Shown: one piece after another, positions 6,260 through 7,105 of the stretch | Position numbering within the stretch: position 1 is the first letter of the stretch | How the letters are laid out: each line of letters opens with the position of its first letter | Origin: DASSUW01 sp035706585 | GTDB lineage: Bacteria > Actinomycetota > Thermoleophilia > Solirubrobacterales > Solirubrobacteraceae | Assembly: GCA_035706585.1 (NCBI GenBank) | Contig: DASSUW010000044.1 | Span: 1-7,105 of the forward strand | Length of the DNA: 7,105 nt | Reading direction: 5' to 3' | Made by a program: the position numbers and the translations under genes | Notes under the pieces: model-generated | Told to the model about the DNA's origin: nothing | The model's input: only the letters and a program-made list of their open reading frames with translations | Database searches by the model: none

Positions 6260-6266
6260 CCCCATC

Positions 6267-7105
6267 GTGAGCGACGCGACGATCACCTTCCTGGTGTTGG
6301 GCGTCGCGGTCGCGCTGTTCGTGTCCAACCGCGTGCCGGTCGGCGTGGTCGCGCTCGCGGCGGCGCTCGGGCTGTACGCGGCCGGGGTGATCTCGGCGGA
6401 CCAGGCGTTCGCCGGCTTCGGTGACCAAACCGTGATCTTCATCGCCTCGCTGTTCGTCGTCAGCGAGGCGCTCGACGCCAGCGGCGTGACCACGTGGGCG
6501 GGGCAGCGCCTGATCGCCGCCACCGGGGGCCGCCGCGATCGCCTCGTCGTCGTCCTGCTCGGCTTCGTGGCGCTCCTGACCGCGTTCGTGACCCCGAACG
6601 GCTCGGTCGCGGCGCTGCTCCCGATGGCGGCGGTGATCGCCATCCGGCTCGAGCTGTCGCCCTCCAAGCTGCTGATGCCGCTCGCGTTCGCGGCGCACGC
6701 CGGGTCGCTGCTGCTGCTCACGGGCTCGCCGGTCAACGTCCTCGTCGCGCAGGCGGGCGACGATGCCGGCGCCGGGAGCATCGGGTTCGCCGAGTTCGCG
6801 CTCGTCGGCGCGCCGCTCGTGCTCGGGACGCTCGCGCTCGCGCTGACCGTCGCTCCCCGCCTGCTGCCGGACCGGCGTCCGCGCTCGGTTCCGGTCGACC
6901 TCAGCCGCCATGCGCGCACGCTCATGGACCAGTACGCGCTCGCCGCCGGCACCCCCGCTGCGCACGAGGTGCCGGAGTCCCTCTTCACGCGCGACACGGG
7001 CGTCGCCGAGGTCGTCGTGCCGCCGCGCTCGCCGCTCGTCGGCGAGCGCATGTTCCCGGGGATGGTGACGCCGAGCGGCGACCTCGTCGTGCTCGCCGTG
7101 CAGCG
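6267..7105 (+). CDS. SLC13/DASS-type permease with TrkA-C domain, N-terminal part (runs off the window)
   Basis: 279 codons are present with no stop; the 3' end is beyond the window. The start is the GTG at 6267, 7 bases after the gntR stop, with no strong Shine-Dalgarno. Hydrophobic segments lie near residues 8-20, 24-42, 55-72, 93-108, 114-128, 135-151 and 176-197. The loop FVTPNGSVAALLPMA (107-121) corresponds to the SNT-type substrate/ion motif of the SLC13 fold, and LTGSPVNVLVAQ (151-162) matches its GTP-x-N-x-L element. After about residue 200 the chain becomes hydrophilic, and TGVAEVVVPPRSPLVG (from about residue 247) looks like the start of a TrkA-C (RCK-C) domain, common in the middle of bacterial SLC13-type permeases. 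The family moves sulfate, dicarboxylates and other anions across the membrane. The substrate here is unknown; co-orientation with the mttB-like gene suggests it imports the methylated substrate or exports a product. Confidence 0.88.
   Translation, partial: MSDATITFLVLGVAVALFVSNRVPVGVVALAAALGLYAAGVISADQAFAGFGDQTVIFIASLFVVSEALDASGVTTWAGQRLIAATGGRRDRLVVVLLGFVALLTAFVTPNGSVAALLPMAAVIAIRLELSPSKLLMPLAFAAHAGSLLLLTGSPVNVLVAQAGDDAGAGSIGFAEFALVGAPLVLGTLALALTVAPRLLPDRRPRSVPVDLSRHARTLMDQYALAAGTPAAHEVPESLFTRDTGVAEVVVPPRSPLVGERMFPGMVTPSGDLVVLAVQ

Noticed and set aside
5318..7051. Long minus-strand open frames opposite the mttB end, gntR and permease (also 6234-6965)
   Set aside because: The translations are Ser/Arg/Ala-rich or Arg/Asp/Glu-rich without motifs, and the plus strand holds gntR and an SLC13-type permease with convincing signatures.

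Overview
This is a very GC-rich window (roughly 70% GC by eye) with compact, overlapping genes, GTG starts and few Shine-Dalgarno sequences. That fits a high-GC actinobacterium, possibly of the Thermoleophilia/Solirubrobacterales type, but the organism is an inference and a high-GC proteobacterium is not excluded. The locus encodes a complete corrinoid-dependent demethylation module of the non-pyrrolysine MttB type (the superfamily of glycine betaine methyltransferase MtgB), with two regulators and a transporter.

Layout. Two divergent gene clusters leave a 24-bp spacer at 4159-4182. Leftward (minus strand) the order is an IclR-family regulator (3460-4158), a corrinoid protein (2801-3463), a methyltetrahydrofolate:corrinoid methyltransferase (1935-2801) and a RACo-type reductive activator with an N-terminal 2Fe-2S domain (58-1938). 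Every junction overlaps (ATGA, TGATG, ATGA), so these four genes are almost certainly one translationally coupled operon. Rightward (plus strand) come an MttB-like methyltransferase (4183-5625), a GntR/FCD regulator (5606-6259) and the first 279 codons of an SLC13-type permease (6267 to the window end). These are also overlapping or tightly spaced. Bases 1-57 hold no recognisable gene, only a GC-rich hairpin.

How it should work (inferred from the families). The MttB-like enzyme moves a methyl group from a quaternary-amine-type substrate to the Co(I) corrinoid protein. The MeTr-type enzyme passes that methyl to tetrahydrofolate, feeding one-carbon metabolism. The RACo protein re-reduces corrinoid that has been oxidised to Co(II). 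The substrate cannot be read from the sequence; glycine betaine or a related betaine is the leading guess. The permease, the IclR regulator and the GntR regulator presumably serve uptake and substrate- or product-dependent control.

The two points most worth a second look are these. (1) The divergent control region has one AT island, which can serve as -10 element in both directions, and a perfect 6-4-6 inverted repeat that covers both the iclR start codon and the probable mttB -35. (2) A pair of 13-bp near-palindromes (GGGGTCAGACCCC) sits inside the extreme 5' coding region of the RACo gene. It looks like a REP-like element captured in frame between the start codon and the ferredoxin domain.
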